From assembly GCF_002483235.1 (NCBI RefSeq), contig NZ_DLHN01000039.1, positions 1-64,000 of the forward strand: a DNA stretch of 64,000 bases, written 5' to 3'. The stretch is from Pedobacter glucosidilyticus. GTDB lineage: Bacteria > Bacteroidota > Bacteroidia > Sphingobacteriales > Sphingobacteriaceae. The position numbers and the translations under genes were made by a program. Below, piece after piece: positions 1-8,451 of the stretch. The notes under the pieces were generated by a model that worked only from the letters and a program-made list of their open reading frames with translations, was not told the origin of the DNA and did not search any database. Within the stretch, counting starts at the first letter, position 1. Each line of letters opens with the position of its first letter.

Positions 1-500
1 TAAACAGTACCCATGTTATTGTAGCAATCGGCAACTGTTTTATGGTCATGAGCTAATTTTGCAAAACTTAAACTTCTTTGATAGTAGTAAAGTGCCCGAT
101 TCAAATTTTTCCAACTCAAAAAGACGGCACCTATATTTTTATAAATCTTGGCTTTTAAAGACAAAGCAGTATCTGGGATAATTTTAAGAGCTTTTTGATA
201 GGCATTAAATGCTGGCGAATTATTACCCATATCTGCTTCTGCATTACCTATCTCATTATATAACGATGCTTCCACAGCAGGAGTGCCTTGCTTTTTCACT
301 AAAACAACAGCTTTTTTAAAACTCTCGATAGCTTTTTCAAACTTTCCGTCATGAGTATAAATCATACCCAAATCTGTAAGTATATTTATTTTTTGCGAAT
401 TGTTCTTTGCCAAAGCCAATTGCTTTATAAGACTATCAGTTTGGGAAAAAGATGGATAGCCAAATAATAAGAAAATAAATAACAATAACTTTTTTTTCAA
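1..500 (-). CDS. TPR-repeat protein with signal peptide, C-terminus cut by window edge
   Basis: Reading leftward from a TTG at 500, the frame stays open to base 1 (166 codons). An in-frame TAG lies two codons upstream, so TTG is the only possible start here; a TAAGG lies a few bases before it. The first 20 or so residues are a signal peptide (KKK, hydrophobic run, SFSQ cleavage site). Tetratricopeptide repeats follow, with motifs such as YTHDGKFEKAIESFKKA and CYNNMGTV. In Bacteroidota such N-termini often belong to TPR sensor kinases or LuxR-type regulators, but the diagnostic C-terminus is missing, so that remains a guess. Gene and repeats are certain; function is not. Confidence 0.8.
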   Translation of the reverse strand, partial: MKKKLLLFIFLLFGYPSFSQTDSLIKQLALAKNNSQKINILTDLGMIYTHDGKFEKAIESFKKAVVLVKKQGTPAVEASLYNEIGNAEADMGNNSPAFNAYQKALKIIPDTALSLKAKIYKNIGAVFLSWKNLNRALYYYQRSLSFAKLAHDHKTVADCYNNMGTV

Positions 501-732
501 TGACTAACCTTAAATTTTTATGTAATGACTAATATAATTATATTTTCTAAATCGAAAATTAAACTTTGGTTCGTTTTATGTTCTATATCATAAAATTCTC
601 TTTAAGAAAATTTTATAGCTCAACATTAAAGAGAGGCAATTATAGCAATTAAGAAGGTTTTATTTAACAAGCTACCAAAATAATTAAGCATCAGCAACAA
701 CCAAAACCAAATTTTAATGTTATACAAAATAC
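501..732. other. Divergent intergenic region with a hairpin at 590-616
   Basis: AT-rich gap between the leftward TPR gene and the rightward exonuclease gene, so it should hold both promoters. I see no clean TAnnTTTG box. A nearly perfect 27-base inverted repeat lies at 590-616: ATAAAATT (590-597) pairs with AATTTTAT (609-616), and TCTT (599-602) with AAGA (604-607), with one C/A mismatch between. No T-run follows on either strand, so it is not an obvious terminator. It could be an operator or chance in AT-rich DNA. Confidence 0.4.
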
Positions 733-1752
733 ATGAGTAAAAAGCCGCTTTTAGAGTTTAACCAATTTGGTATTTATTGCCAGCAAGGTGATTTTTATAT
801 AGACCCTTGGAAACCGGTTAACTATGCAGTTATAACGCATGCCCATAGTGACCATGCCCGCTGGGGAAACCATCATTACTTAGCTCATCATTTATCCAAA
901 GAGATTTTAAAATATCGCTTGGGCGATATTTCCTTGGAAACCTTAGATTATAACCAAACCATCATCAGAAATGGGGTAAAAATATCACTTTACCCGGCAG
1001 GACATATCATTGGCTCGGCACAAGTAAGGGTAGAATATCAAGGCGAGGTTTGGGTAGTTTCTGGAGATTATAAACTTGAAGATGATGGCATTTCTACTCC
1101 ATTTGAACCTGTAAAATGCCATTCCTTTATATCAGAGTGTACTTTTGGGATGCCCGTTTACACTTGGAAACCTCAACAAGAGATTTTTAAGGGTATAAAT
1201 GATTGGTGGTATCAAAATCATCAACAAGGAAAAACATCTGTTTTAGTAGGCTATTCTTTGGGTAAAGCGCAACGCATCCTGCAAAATCTAAACCTAGATA
1301 TTGGTAAAGTTTATACCCATGGTGTTATCCAAAACACACACGATGCTTTAATAAAAAACGGCATCTTGCTAAAAGAAACCCATAAAATAACAGCCAGCAC
1401 TACTAAAGAAGAAATTAAAGGCAACTTGGTTTTATGTCCGCCTTCTGCCGTTGGTACCCCCTGGATGAAAAAATTAAACCCTTATTCTTTTGGCTATTGC
1501 TCTGGCTGGATGGCCATAAGAGGTGCAAAAAGAAGAAGGGCGGCAGATAGAGGCTTCGTATTATCAGACCATGCAGACTGGCATGGACTTATCCAAGCTA
1601 TAGAAGCTACATCCTGCGAAAGCGTTTACCTTACCCACGGTTATACAGCAAGTTTTAGCAGGTATTTAAGAGAAATTGGTTACGATGCGCATGAGGCCAA
1701 TACTTTATATGGCGATGAAAACTTAGAAGAAGAAAAAGGAGGTGAAACATGA
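733..1752 (+). CDS. Ligase-associated DNA exonuclease (metallo-beta-lactamase/beta-CASP fold)
   Basis: 339 residues, matching the DNA ligase-associated putative exonuclease family (MBL/beta-CASP nucleases related to SNM1/Artemis). The metal-binding HxHxDH motif is HAHSDH at residues 36-41. Further MBL landmarks are PAGHIIGSAQV, VSGDYK, and the C-terminal SDHADW and YLTHGY segments, so the active site looks intact. The family is thought to process DNA ends before sealing. The stop overlaps the start of the ligase gene by four bases (ATGA), indicating translational coupling and a joint repair role. The Lhr-type helicase and metallophosphoesterase that often complete this cluster are not in the window. 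Family assignment is firm; the substrate is inferred. Confidence 0.9.
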   Translation: MSKKPLLEFNQFGIYCQQGDFYIDPWKPVNYAVITHAHSDHARWGNHHYLAHHLSKEILKYRLGDISLETLDYNQTIIRNGVKISLYPAGHIIGSAQVRVEYQGEVWVVSGDYKLEDDGISTPFEPVKCHSFISECTFGMPVYTWKPQQEIFKGINDWWYQNHQQGKTSVLVGYSLGKAQRILQNLNLDIGKVYTHGVIQNTHDALIKNGILLKETHKITASTTKEEIKGNLVLCPPSAVGTPWMKKLNPYSFGYCSGWMAIRGAKRRRAADRGFVLSDHADWHGLIQAIEATSCESVYLTHGYTASFSRYLREIGYDAHEANTLYGDENLEEEKGGET

Positions 1753-3371
1753 GAAATTTTGCCAACTTGTTTCTAGCTTTAGATGAAACCAACAAAACCA
1801 ATGAGCGCATCAAAATCTTGAAAGAATACCTTTTGCAGGTTTCTGATGAAGATAAAATAAATATGTTGGCCTTATTCACTGGCAGAAAACCTAAACGCCA
1901 AATTAATAGCACCCAACTAAAAGATTGGGCTTTAGCGCAAAGTAAAATCCCCGATTGGCTGTTTAGAGAAAGTTATGATGTAGTGGGCGATTTGGCAGAA
2001 ACCATTTCGCTGTTATTACCGCTACCCAGCAATCAGCAAGATAAAACGTTAAGCCAATGGATAGCAGAAATAAAAGGACTTAAGGATAAAAGCGAGGCAG
2101 AAAAGAAAAGCTGGCTTTTAGCCGCTTGGGACACTATGGACCAGCAAGAGAAATTTGTGTTCATTAAAATTCTTACGGGTGGTTTTAGAGTTGGTGTGTC
2201 TCAAAATTTGGTGGTTAAGGCTTTGGCCGATATTGCCCAATTAGACACCGCAACCCTTACACATCGTATTATGGGGAATTGGAATCCGGATGATTTTACT
2301 TTCCAGCAGCTCATAGCTGCCGAGGATGCCTCTACCGATAATTCTAGACCCTATCCCTTTTTTCTGGCTTATCCCATACAAGAAACTTCAGACTTACAAA
2401 AAACAGCTTTAAAAATAGAAAATGCTTTAGGGCCAGTAGCCCATTGGCAAGCAGAATGGAAATGGGATGGTATCAGGGCGCAAATCATCCATCGCAATGG
2501 TGAAATATTTATTTGGAGTAGAGGCGAGGATTTAGCTACCGATAAATTTCCAGAACTGCATCGTTTTATCCAAAATTTACCCAACGGAACTGTGTTAGAT
2601 GGCGAGATTTTGGCCTTTAAAAACAATCAACCTTTACCTTTTAATATTTTGCAAACCCGCATTGGGCGTAAAACTTTATCTAAAAAATTACTACAAGAAA
2701 ACCCCGTTGCTTTTATTGCTTATGATATTTTAGAACTCGATGGTATAGACATCAGAAATAAAAGCCAAAGCGAAAGAAGAGTACTTCTTGAAAATCTACA
2801 ACAGGATAACCCTTATCCAGAAATTTTTAGAATTTCTGAGCTGGTACACGCTCATAGTTGGGATGAACTAGCTGTTTTAAGAGAACAATCTAGGGCAAAA
2901 CTAGCCGAAGGTTTAATGCTTAAAAGAAAAACGGCCAGCTACCAAGTAGGTAGAAAACGTGGCGATTGGTGGAAATGGAAAATAGACCCTTTAGCTATTG
3001 ATGCTGTTTTAATTTATGCCCAAAAAGGACATGGTCGCAGGGCCGATTTATATACAGATTATACTTTTGCCGTTTGGGATGGCGATAAACTGGTGCCATT
3101 TGCCAAAGCTTATTCCGGTTTAACCGATAAAGAAATTAGTCAGGTTGATTATTTCATCAAAAGAAATACTTTAGAAAAATTTGGCCCAGTGAGAACCGTT
3201 AAACCAGAACTTGTTTTTGAAATAGGTTTTGAGGGTATTAATAAATCTAGCCGACATAAATCTGGTGTAGCTTTACGTTTCCCAAGAATTTTACGATGGC
3301 GCACCGATAAGAAAAAGGAAGAAGCAGATAGCTTAGAAAGTTTGATGCTTTTGTTGCCGAAATTTGAATAG
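1749..3371 (+). CDS. ATP-dependent DNA ligase
   Basis: 540 residues, the usual size of bacterial ATP-dependent ligases of the LigB/LigC-like type. An N-terminal DNA-binding domain spans about residues 1-200. The nucleotidyltransferase core has motif I as EWKWDGIRAQ with the adenylated lysine at K238, then the WSRGEDL, LDGEIL, FIAYDIL and EGLMLKRK motifs. The OB-fold domain begins near WWKWKIDPL. All catalytic motifs are present. This enzyme is additional to the NAD-dependent LigA that bacteria use for replication, and its pairing with the upstream exonuclease points to repair. No Ku gene is nearby. The gene ends shortly before a perfect palindromic terminator. Confidence 0.94.
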   Translation: MRNFANLFLALDETNKTNERIKILKEYLLQVSDEDKINMLALFTGRKPKRQINSTQLKDWALAQSKIPDWLFRESYDVVGDLAETISLLLPLPSNQQDKTLSQWIAEIKGLKDKSEAEKKSWLLAAWDTMDQQEKFVFIKILTGGFRVGVSQNLVVKALADIAQLDTATLTHRIMGNWNPDDFTFQQLIAAEDASTDNSRPYPFFLAYPIQETSDLQKTALKIENALGPVAHWQAEWKWDGIRAQIIHRNGEIFIWSRGEDLATDKFPELHRFIQNLPNGTVLDGEILAFKNNQPLPFNILQTRIGRKTLSKKLLQENPVAFIAYDILELDGIDIRNKSQSERRVLLENLQQDNPYPEIFRISELVHAHSWDELAVLREQSRAKLAEGLMLKRKTASYQVGRKRGDWWKWKIDPLAIDAVLIYAQKGHGRRADLYTDYTFAVWDGDKLVPFAKAYSGLTDKEISQVDYFIKRNTLEKFGPVRTVKPELVFEIGFEGINKSSRHKSGVALRFPRILRWRTDKKKEEADSLESLMLLLPKFE

Positions 3372-3377
3372 AAGTAA

Positions 3378-3405
3378 TTAAGAAGCCCTAATTAGGGCTT
3401 CTTAA
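3378..3405. terminator. Bidirectional terminator between convergent genes
   Basis: A perfect 28-base palindrome whose half-site is TTAAGAAGCCCTAA (3378-3391), followed by its exact reverse complement (3392-3405). It lies between the ligase stop (3371) and the stop of the convergent barrel-protein gene (3416), so it can serve both strands. There is no long T-run; the ends are TTAA. Confidence 0.75.
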
Positions 3406-3415
3406 ACATTAATCT

Positions 3416-4063
3416 CTAGAAGGCAAAGCCTACAGAAAAAGAAAGTACTTTATTATTAGCTTTTGAATCGCCTTCTCTTTGACTTTCTGGTATCATATTA
3501 GACAAACCTATACCGTAACCTACATTAAATAATAAACCACTTTTTAATCTGTAGCCAGCCATCAAATTCAAACCAAAGTCTGTTGCGGAAAAATCATCTT
3601 CTTCTCCACTACCAAAACTTACTTTATCGTCTTCTCCAACTACATCTTCTCCAAATACAGAGCCTTCCTGTTTACCAAATAAACCAAAAGCTGCATAAGG
3701 ACCAGCTCCTAGAAATAAACTACCTTCTCCTACAGGCAAGTTTAAAACAGCATTTACTGGAATTTCCAAATAAGATAGATTAGCCTGAGCTTCAACACTC
3801 ATTCCAGAATCTTCATCTTCTAATTTAAACTTGAATCCTTTACCTTGAAACGATAAACCTGGTTGAATTGCAAATTTTTCACCTAATGCAAACTCTGTAA
3901 ATCCTGTCAGATGAAAAGAAGTTAAAGCATCTGGAGATAGGTTGATTCCTTGCGATGAAATATTAACATTTGCAAGATTAACGCCCCCTTTTAACCCAAA
4001 TTTTGTTTGTGCAGAGGCAGTGATTGTGGCCATTACTAGAATTGCCAATAAAAATTTTTTCAT
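3416..4063 (-). CDS. Outer-membrane beta-barrel protein (porin/PorT-like family)
   Basis: 215 residues. A signal peptide with an Ala-x-Ala type end (ITASAQ) covers residues 1-19, followed by KFGLKGGVNLAN, the typical opening strand of Bacteroidota outer-membrane beta-barrel domain proteins. Alternating hydrophobic strands include LAGYRLKSGLLFNVGYGIGLSNM, and the C-terminus VLSFSVGFAF ends in an aromatic residue as barrel proteins do. An acidic loop near residues 135-155 (EEDD) is probably extracellular. The gene is monocistronic, with its own promoter at 4085-4092. Ligand or role is unknown; members of this group are often annotated only as porin family. Confidence 0.8.
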   Translation of the reverse strand: MKKFLLAILVMATITASAQTKFGLKGGVNLANVNISSQGINLSPDALTSFHLTGFTEFALGEKFAIQPGLSFQGKGFKFKLEDEDSGMSVEAQANLSYLEIPVNAVLNLPVGEGSLFLGAGPYAAFGLFGKQEGSVFGEDVVGEDDKVSFGSGEEDDFSATDFGLNLMAGYRLKSGLLFNVGYGIGLSNMIPESQREGDSKANNKVLSFSVGFAF

Positions 4064-4084
4064 ATAGTTTATTTTATTAAGTCA

Positions 4085-4092
4085 CAAATATA
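4085..4092 (-). promoter_or_regulatory. Promoter -7 box (TATATTTG) for the barrel-protein gene
   Basis: Read on the minus strand, TATATTTG fits the Bacteroidota TAnnTTTG consensus and lies 21 bases upstream of the ATG at 4063. No clear -33 TTTG is seen at the right distance. Confidence 0.5.
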
Positions 4093-4168
4093 TACAATAA
4101 CAGTTATTTACATAAACTATTTTACTAAACAATTAAATGTTAAAGTTTCCATTTTGTACCTTTAAAAC

Positions 4169-7100
4169 ATGCATCCACAAAAAAAATTAAGCGAAGATTT
4201 TTCTAAAGCAATAGCGCAACTTAATGAAAAACAACTGCAAGCTGTAGAGCAATTAGAAGGCCCTGTTTTGGTAATTGCAGGCCCCGGGACTGGTAAAACG
4301 CAAATTTTAGCTGCCCGTATAGGTAAAATTTTATTAGATACCGATGCACAAGCTAATGAAATTTTATGCCTAACCTATACCGATGCTGGTGCGGTAAATA
4401 TGCGTCAGCGTTTGTTTAAATTTATTGGCCCTGATGCTTACCGGGTAAACATATTTACTTTCCATGCTTTTTGTAATGAGATTATACAAGAAAACCTCGA
4501 TTATTTTGGTAAGCTTAATTTAGAACCTTTATCAGACCTAGAATCGGCTTTACTTTTCAGAGAAATCATTGATGAATTACCTGCAAACCACATCTTGAAA
4601 AGGTTTACAGGCGATATTTACTATGATGCACCCAGACTGAAAGACCTGTTTTCTACCATGAAACGCGAAAACTGGTCGGTAGAAATTGTAACCGCAGCCA
4701 TAGAAAATTATCTAGAAGATATTAAAACCCGTGATGAATTTATCTATAAAAAAGCCAATGCAAAAGCAGGTATAAAAGTTGGCGATTTAAAGCAAAAAAA
4801 ATATGACGATGCCGTTGAGAAAATGGATAAACTAAAAGCTGCTGTGATGCTTTACCCAGTTTATCTTCAAAAAATGGATAAAAAAAGTCGCTATGATTAT
4901 GATGACATGATTTTGTGGGTGATAAAGGCTTTTCAAGAAAATCCAGATTTGCTTTTACTGTATCAAGAGCGTTATCAATATATTTTGGTTGATGAATATC
5001 AGGATACCAGCGGCTCGCAAAACCAGTTATTAAAACAACTGATTAGCTATTGGGAAGTGCCTAACGTTTTTGTGGTAGGCGATGATGACCAATCCATCTT
5101 TAGATTTCAAGGGGCAAACCTTAAGAACATCTTAGATTTTGCTGGCGATTATGTAAGCAGCCTTAAAACGGTAGTTTTACTGAACAATTACAGGTCTACA
5201 CAGCACATTCTAGATATGTCTAGAAGCTTAATCGAGAATAATTTCATCCGTTTAACACGAGAACTTAACCTTAATAAAGAGCTAAAATCATCACATCCGG
5301 ATATTACAGGATTACAAATTCGTCCGCAGATTTTAAGTTTTGAAAACCCCGAGCAGGAAAGCGTTTGGATAGCACATCAAATAGAAGCACTCATCAAAAA
5401 AGGGATAAAAGCTTCTCATATTGCGGTTATTTATCGTAATCATAGCCAGGCAGAAGCTATGGTAGAATATCTGGATAAAAAGAAAATAGGTATCAATACC
5501 AAAAGAAAAATTGATATCCTTACTTTACCTTTTACAGAGAAAATCATTACTATTCTTAGGTATTTATCAATGGAGCTAGACTCGCCTTACAGTGGAGATG
5601 AAAAGCTTTTTGAAATCTTACATTATGATTTTTTTAATATCCAACCTATAGATATTGCCAAAGCCAGCATTGCCGTTTACAAAGCTAATTTCAACGAAAA
5701 GGTTGATAAAACATCGCTACGCAGATACATTACAGAGCTTAGAGAGCCTAAACAACCCGGTTTGTTTGATGCCGTAGACCGCCCAGAAATGAAACGCTTG
5801 ATAGAGGATATAGAATATCTGCTTAAAGCAGCTGCTAGCCTTACTTTGCAGCAGCTTTTTCAGGCTATCATCACCAAAATGGGTATTTTAACCTATATCA
5901 TGAAACAGCCAGACAAAGGCTGGTACATGCAAATTTTAACCAATTTCTTTAATTTCCTAAAAGATGAGAACCGTAAAAACCCTGAGTTAAAAGTTGCCGA
6001 GTTTATAGAGCTGATTGATTTGATGAAGAAAAACAATATCAGTATAGCCTTTAACCAACATATATTCTCTGCCGAAGGGGTAAACTTCATGACCGCCCAC
6101 GGCTCTAAAGGTTTAGAGTTTGATTACGTTTTCTTATTAGGATGCAGCAAAAAAATATGGGATAGCAAAGGTCGTAATTTTGGTTTCTCTTACCCTGATA
6201 CCTTATTTAAAGAAGGGGCATCATCTAGCGATGCTGAACAAGAAAACACAGAGGAATCTAGAAGGTTATTTTATGTGGCACTAACCAGAGCTAAACACTC
6301 TTTGTTTGTGACTTATCCAAAACTCAACAGCAGCGGTAAAGAGCAAGAAGCATCGCAATTTATCAGCGAGATTATCAGTACAGGGCATTACCAAGAGCAG
6401 AAACAGGAAGTTTCAGAAGCAGAAATGATAGATTTTTATGCTACCCAGTTTAACGAAGCAGAAAAACCTAAAGTAACGCTCATTGATAAAAATTACATCG
6501 ATTTATTGTTGCAAAATTATACCCTATCAGTAACGCACTTAAACAATTACCTGGCTTGTCCACTAAAATTCTATTTCCAGAATTTGATTAGAGTGCCATC
6601 AGGCAAAAGCCCAGCTGCAACTTTCGGACAAGCGGTGCACCATGCATTAAACAGAGCATTTATTAAGATGCATGAAAATAATGAAACCTTCTCAGCCACA
6701 GATGATTTCATGAATGATTTCTCTTGGTGGATGAACCGCAATAAAGACTCTTTCACCAGAGAAGATTTTAAATTAAGGATGGAATATGGCTTCAAAATAT
6801 TACCTGATTATTATGAGCAAAACATCAGTAAATGGAATAAAGTTGTAGTTACTGAGCGTAAAATCAGAAATGTAGAAATTGAAGGTGTACCTATTACCGG
6901 TAATCTGGATAAGATAGAGTTTAACGGTAAAATGGTAAACGTTGTGGATTATAAAACCGGGAAGTTTAAAAACGCAAAACCTAAATTTAATAAACCATCA
7001 GAAGAAGAACCACACGGTGGCGATTATTGGAGACAAGCTGTTTTTTACCGTATTTTAATTGATAACGATAGAACCAAAGATTGGCAAGTGGTAAGTACCG

Positions 7101-7342
7101 AGTTTGATTTTATTGAACCTATAAGCGATGGCGAGTATCATAAAGAAAAAGTGATGATATTACCAGAGGATGTAGAAATTGTAAAAAACCAAATTACCAG
7201 TGTTTATTCAAAAATAACATCCTACCAGTTTGATACAGGCTGCGGCAAGAAAGAATGTGAATGGTGCCACTTTGTTAGAAGTAATTTTAAACAAACCGAT
7301 GGTGTTTTTGAACAAATACAAGCAGAAGATGCTGACATGTAA
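4169..7342 (+). CDS. UvrD/Rep-family helicase fused to a PD-(D/E)XK nuclease
   Basis: 1057 residues. The N-terminal part is a superfamily 1A helicase: Q motif LNEKQLQAVEQLEGP, Walker A GPGTGKT (38-44), FTFHAFCNEII, Walker B LVDEYQDT (around 275), GDDDQSIFRFQGA, TAHGSKGLEF and RLFYVALTRAK. From about residue 785 a RecB/AddB-type nuclease follows: CPLKFYF, FGQAVHHAL, NLDKIEF, VDYKTGKF and YWRQAVFYRIL, with the catalytic D and DYK residues present. Cys797 together with Cys1025, Cys1030 and Cys1033 could hold an iron-sulfur cluster as in AddB, although the spacing differs. It likely resects DNA ends in recombination repair. It stands alone, with no AddA/AddB partner adjacent. Confidence 0.9.
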   Translation: MHPQKKLSEDFSKAIAQLNEKQLQAVEQLEGPVLVIAGPGTGKTQILAARIGKILLDTDAQANEILCLTYTDAGAVNMRQRLFKFIGPDAYRVNIFTFHAFCNEIIQENLDYFGKLNLEPLSDLESALLFREIIDELPANHILKRFTGDIYYDAPRLKDLFSTMKRENWSVEIVTAAIENYLEDIKTRDEFIYKKANAKAGIKVGDLKQKKYDDAVEKMDKLKAAVMLYPVYLQKMDKKSRYDYDDMILWVIKAFQENPDLLLLYQERYQYILVDEYQDTSGSQNQLLKQLISYWEVPNVFVVGDDDQSIFRFQGANLKNILDFAGDYVSSLKTVVLLNNYRSTQHILDMSRSLIENNFIRLTRELNLNKELKSSHPDITGLQIRPQILSFENPEQESVWIAHQIEALIKKGIKASHIAVIYRNHSQAEAMVEYLDKKKIGINTKRKIDILTLPFTEKIITILRYLSMELDSPYSGDEKLFEILHYDFFNIQPIDIAKASIAVYKANFNEKVDKTSLRRYITELREPKQPGLFDAVDRPEMKRLIEDIEYLLKAAASLTLQQLFQAIITKMGILTYIMKQPDKGWYMQILTNFFNFLKDENRKNPELKVAEFIELIDLMKKNNISIAFNQHIFSAEGVNFMTAHGSKGLEFDYVFLLGCSKKIWDSKGRNFGFSYPDTLFKEGASSSDAEQENTEESRRLFYVALTRAKHSLFVTYPKLNSSGKEQEASQFISEIISTGHYQEQKQEVSEAEMIDFYATQFNEAEKPKVTLIDKNYIDLLLQNYTLSVTHLNNYLACPLKFYFQNLIRVPSGKSPAATFGQAVHHALNRAFIKMHENNETFSATDDFMNDFSWWMNRNKDSFTREDFKLRMEYGFKILPDYYEQNISKWNKVVVTERKIRNVEIEGVPITGNLDKIEFNGKMVNVVDYKTGKFKNAKPKFNKPSEEEPHGGDYWRQAVFYRILIDNDRTKDWQVVSTEFDFIEPISDGEYHKEKVMILPEDVEIVKNQITSVYSKITSYQFDTGCGKKECEWCHFVRSNFKQTDGVFEQIQAEDADM

Positions 7343-7412
7343 TTTGACAATAACAAAACAGCCATAACATAAGAGATGTTTAATTTCACATAAATTTTAA
7401 AACACAGAAAAC

Positions 7413-8249
7413 ATGATGAAAAGAATTACCCTAGCCCTTGGGCTATTATACTTGTCTTTTTCGGCAAGCGCACAAAGTGGTTTTTTACCTCAGCCAAGTA
7501 CAACACAAACTGTTGAACAAGAATTTGGACTAGGTAAAGTTAAGTTAAGCTATGCCAGACCAAATGTTAAAGAGCGTAAAGTTTTTGGAGCTTTGGTTCC
7601 TTACGGTAAAGTATGGCGTACAGGCGCAAACTCTGCTACTGTACTAACTTTCTCTGATGAAGTAAAACTAGCTGGCAAAACAGTGCCTGCAGGCAGTTAT
7701 GCATTATTTACTATCCCTGGCGAAGCAGAGTGGACCATTATTTTAAGCAAAACCACAGAACAATGGGGTTCTTACGCCTATAAAGAAGCTGATGACTTTT
7801 TAAGAGTAAAGGTTAAACCTGCTAAAGCAGCACAAAAAGTAGAAAGCTTTACCATACAATTTGCCAATGTACAAGCTGGCAGCATGGATTTGCAATTAGC
7901 GTGGGACAACACTTTAGTTAGCGTTCCTTTTACAACAGATTTTGACACCAAAGCTATGGCTAACATAGAAGCAGCAATGAAAGGCGATAAAAAACCTTAT
8001 TTCCCAGCTGCCATCTATTATTACACTTACAATAAAGATTTAAAACAAGCTTTGGCTTGGGTTAACGAGGCCGAAAAAACTATGGGTAAAGCACCATGGG
8101 TGAAATTATGGAAAGCTAAAATTCAATTGAAGCTAGGAGATAAAAAAGCAGCACTTTTAACTGCTGAAGAAGGTGTTAAAATTGCAGAAGAGATAAAAAA
8201 TGATGAATATATCTCTCTAAACAAAGCATTTATTGCTGAGAACAAGTAA
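7413..8249 (+). CDS. DUF2911 domain-containing secreted protein
   Basis: 278 residues starting at tandem ATGs (7413 and 7416). A signal peptide (LALGLLYLSFSASAQ) is followed by the DUF2911 domain at about residues 25-165, with family hallmarks KLSYARPNVKERKVFG, LVPYGKVWRTGANSAT and AGSYALFTIPGEAEW. The last 90 residues are alpha-helical and TPR-like (ALAWVNEAEKTMGKAPWVKLWKAKIQLK). Members are common in Bacteroidota and are predicted to be periplasmic; no biochemical function is established. The gene ends at a strong terminator (8268-8298). The gap to the helicase stop is 70 bases, so a separate promoter is possible but not evident. Confidence 0.88.
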   Translation: MMKRITLALGLLYLSFSASAQSGFLPQPSTTQTVEQEFGLGKVKLSYARPNVKERKVFGALVPYGKVWRTGANSATVLTFSDEVKLAGKTVPAGSYALFTIPGEAEWTIILSKTTEQWGSYAYKEADDFLRVKVKPAKAAQKVESFTIQFANVQAGSMDLQLAWDNTLVSVPFTTDFDTKAMANIEAAMKGDKKPYFPAAIYYYTYNKDLKQALAWVNEAEKTMGKAPWVKLWKAKIQLKLGDKKAALLTAEEGVKIAEEIKNDEYISLNKAFIAENK

Positions 8250-8267
8250 TCTAACTTAATTTAAGTG

Positions 8268-8298
8268 AAAACCTGCTAAAATTTAGCAGGTTTTTTTG
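8268..8298 (+). terminator. Intrinsic terminator after the DUF2911 gene
   Basis: Stem AAACCTGCTAAA paired with TTTAGCAGGTTT and followed by a run of T. It begins 19 bases after the stop codon of the upstream gene and separates it from the ATP-grasp operon. Confidence 0.85.
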
Positions 8299-8451
8299 TT
8301 TAAAATCATTTTTATAATATAATTATTGACAAAAATCAAAATATTTTATACTTACACTATTTTTAATAATATATTTTACATATAATTACTTAATTTTTAT
8401 AACATTCATAGTTATAAACTAAAAAAATTAAAGAAAATATAATTGAATTTT

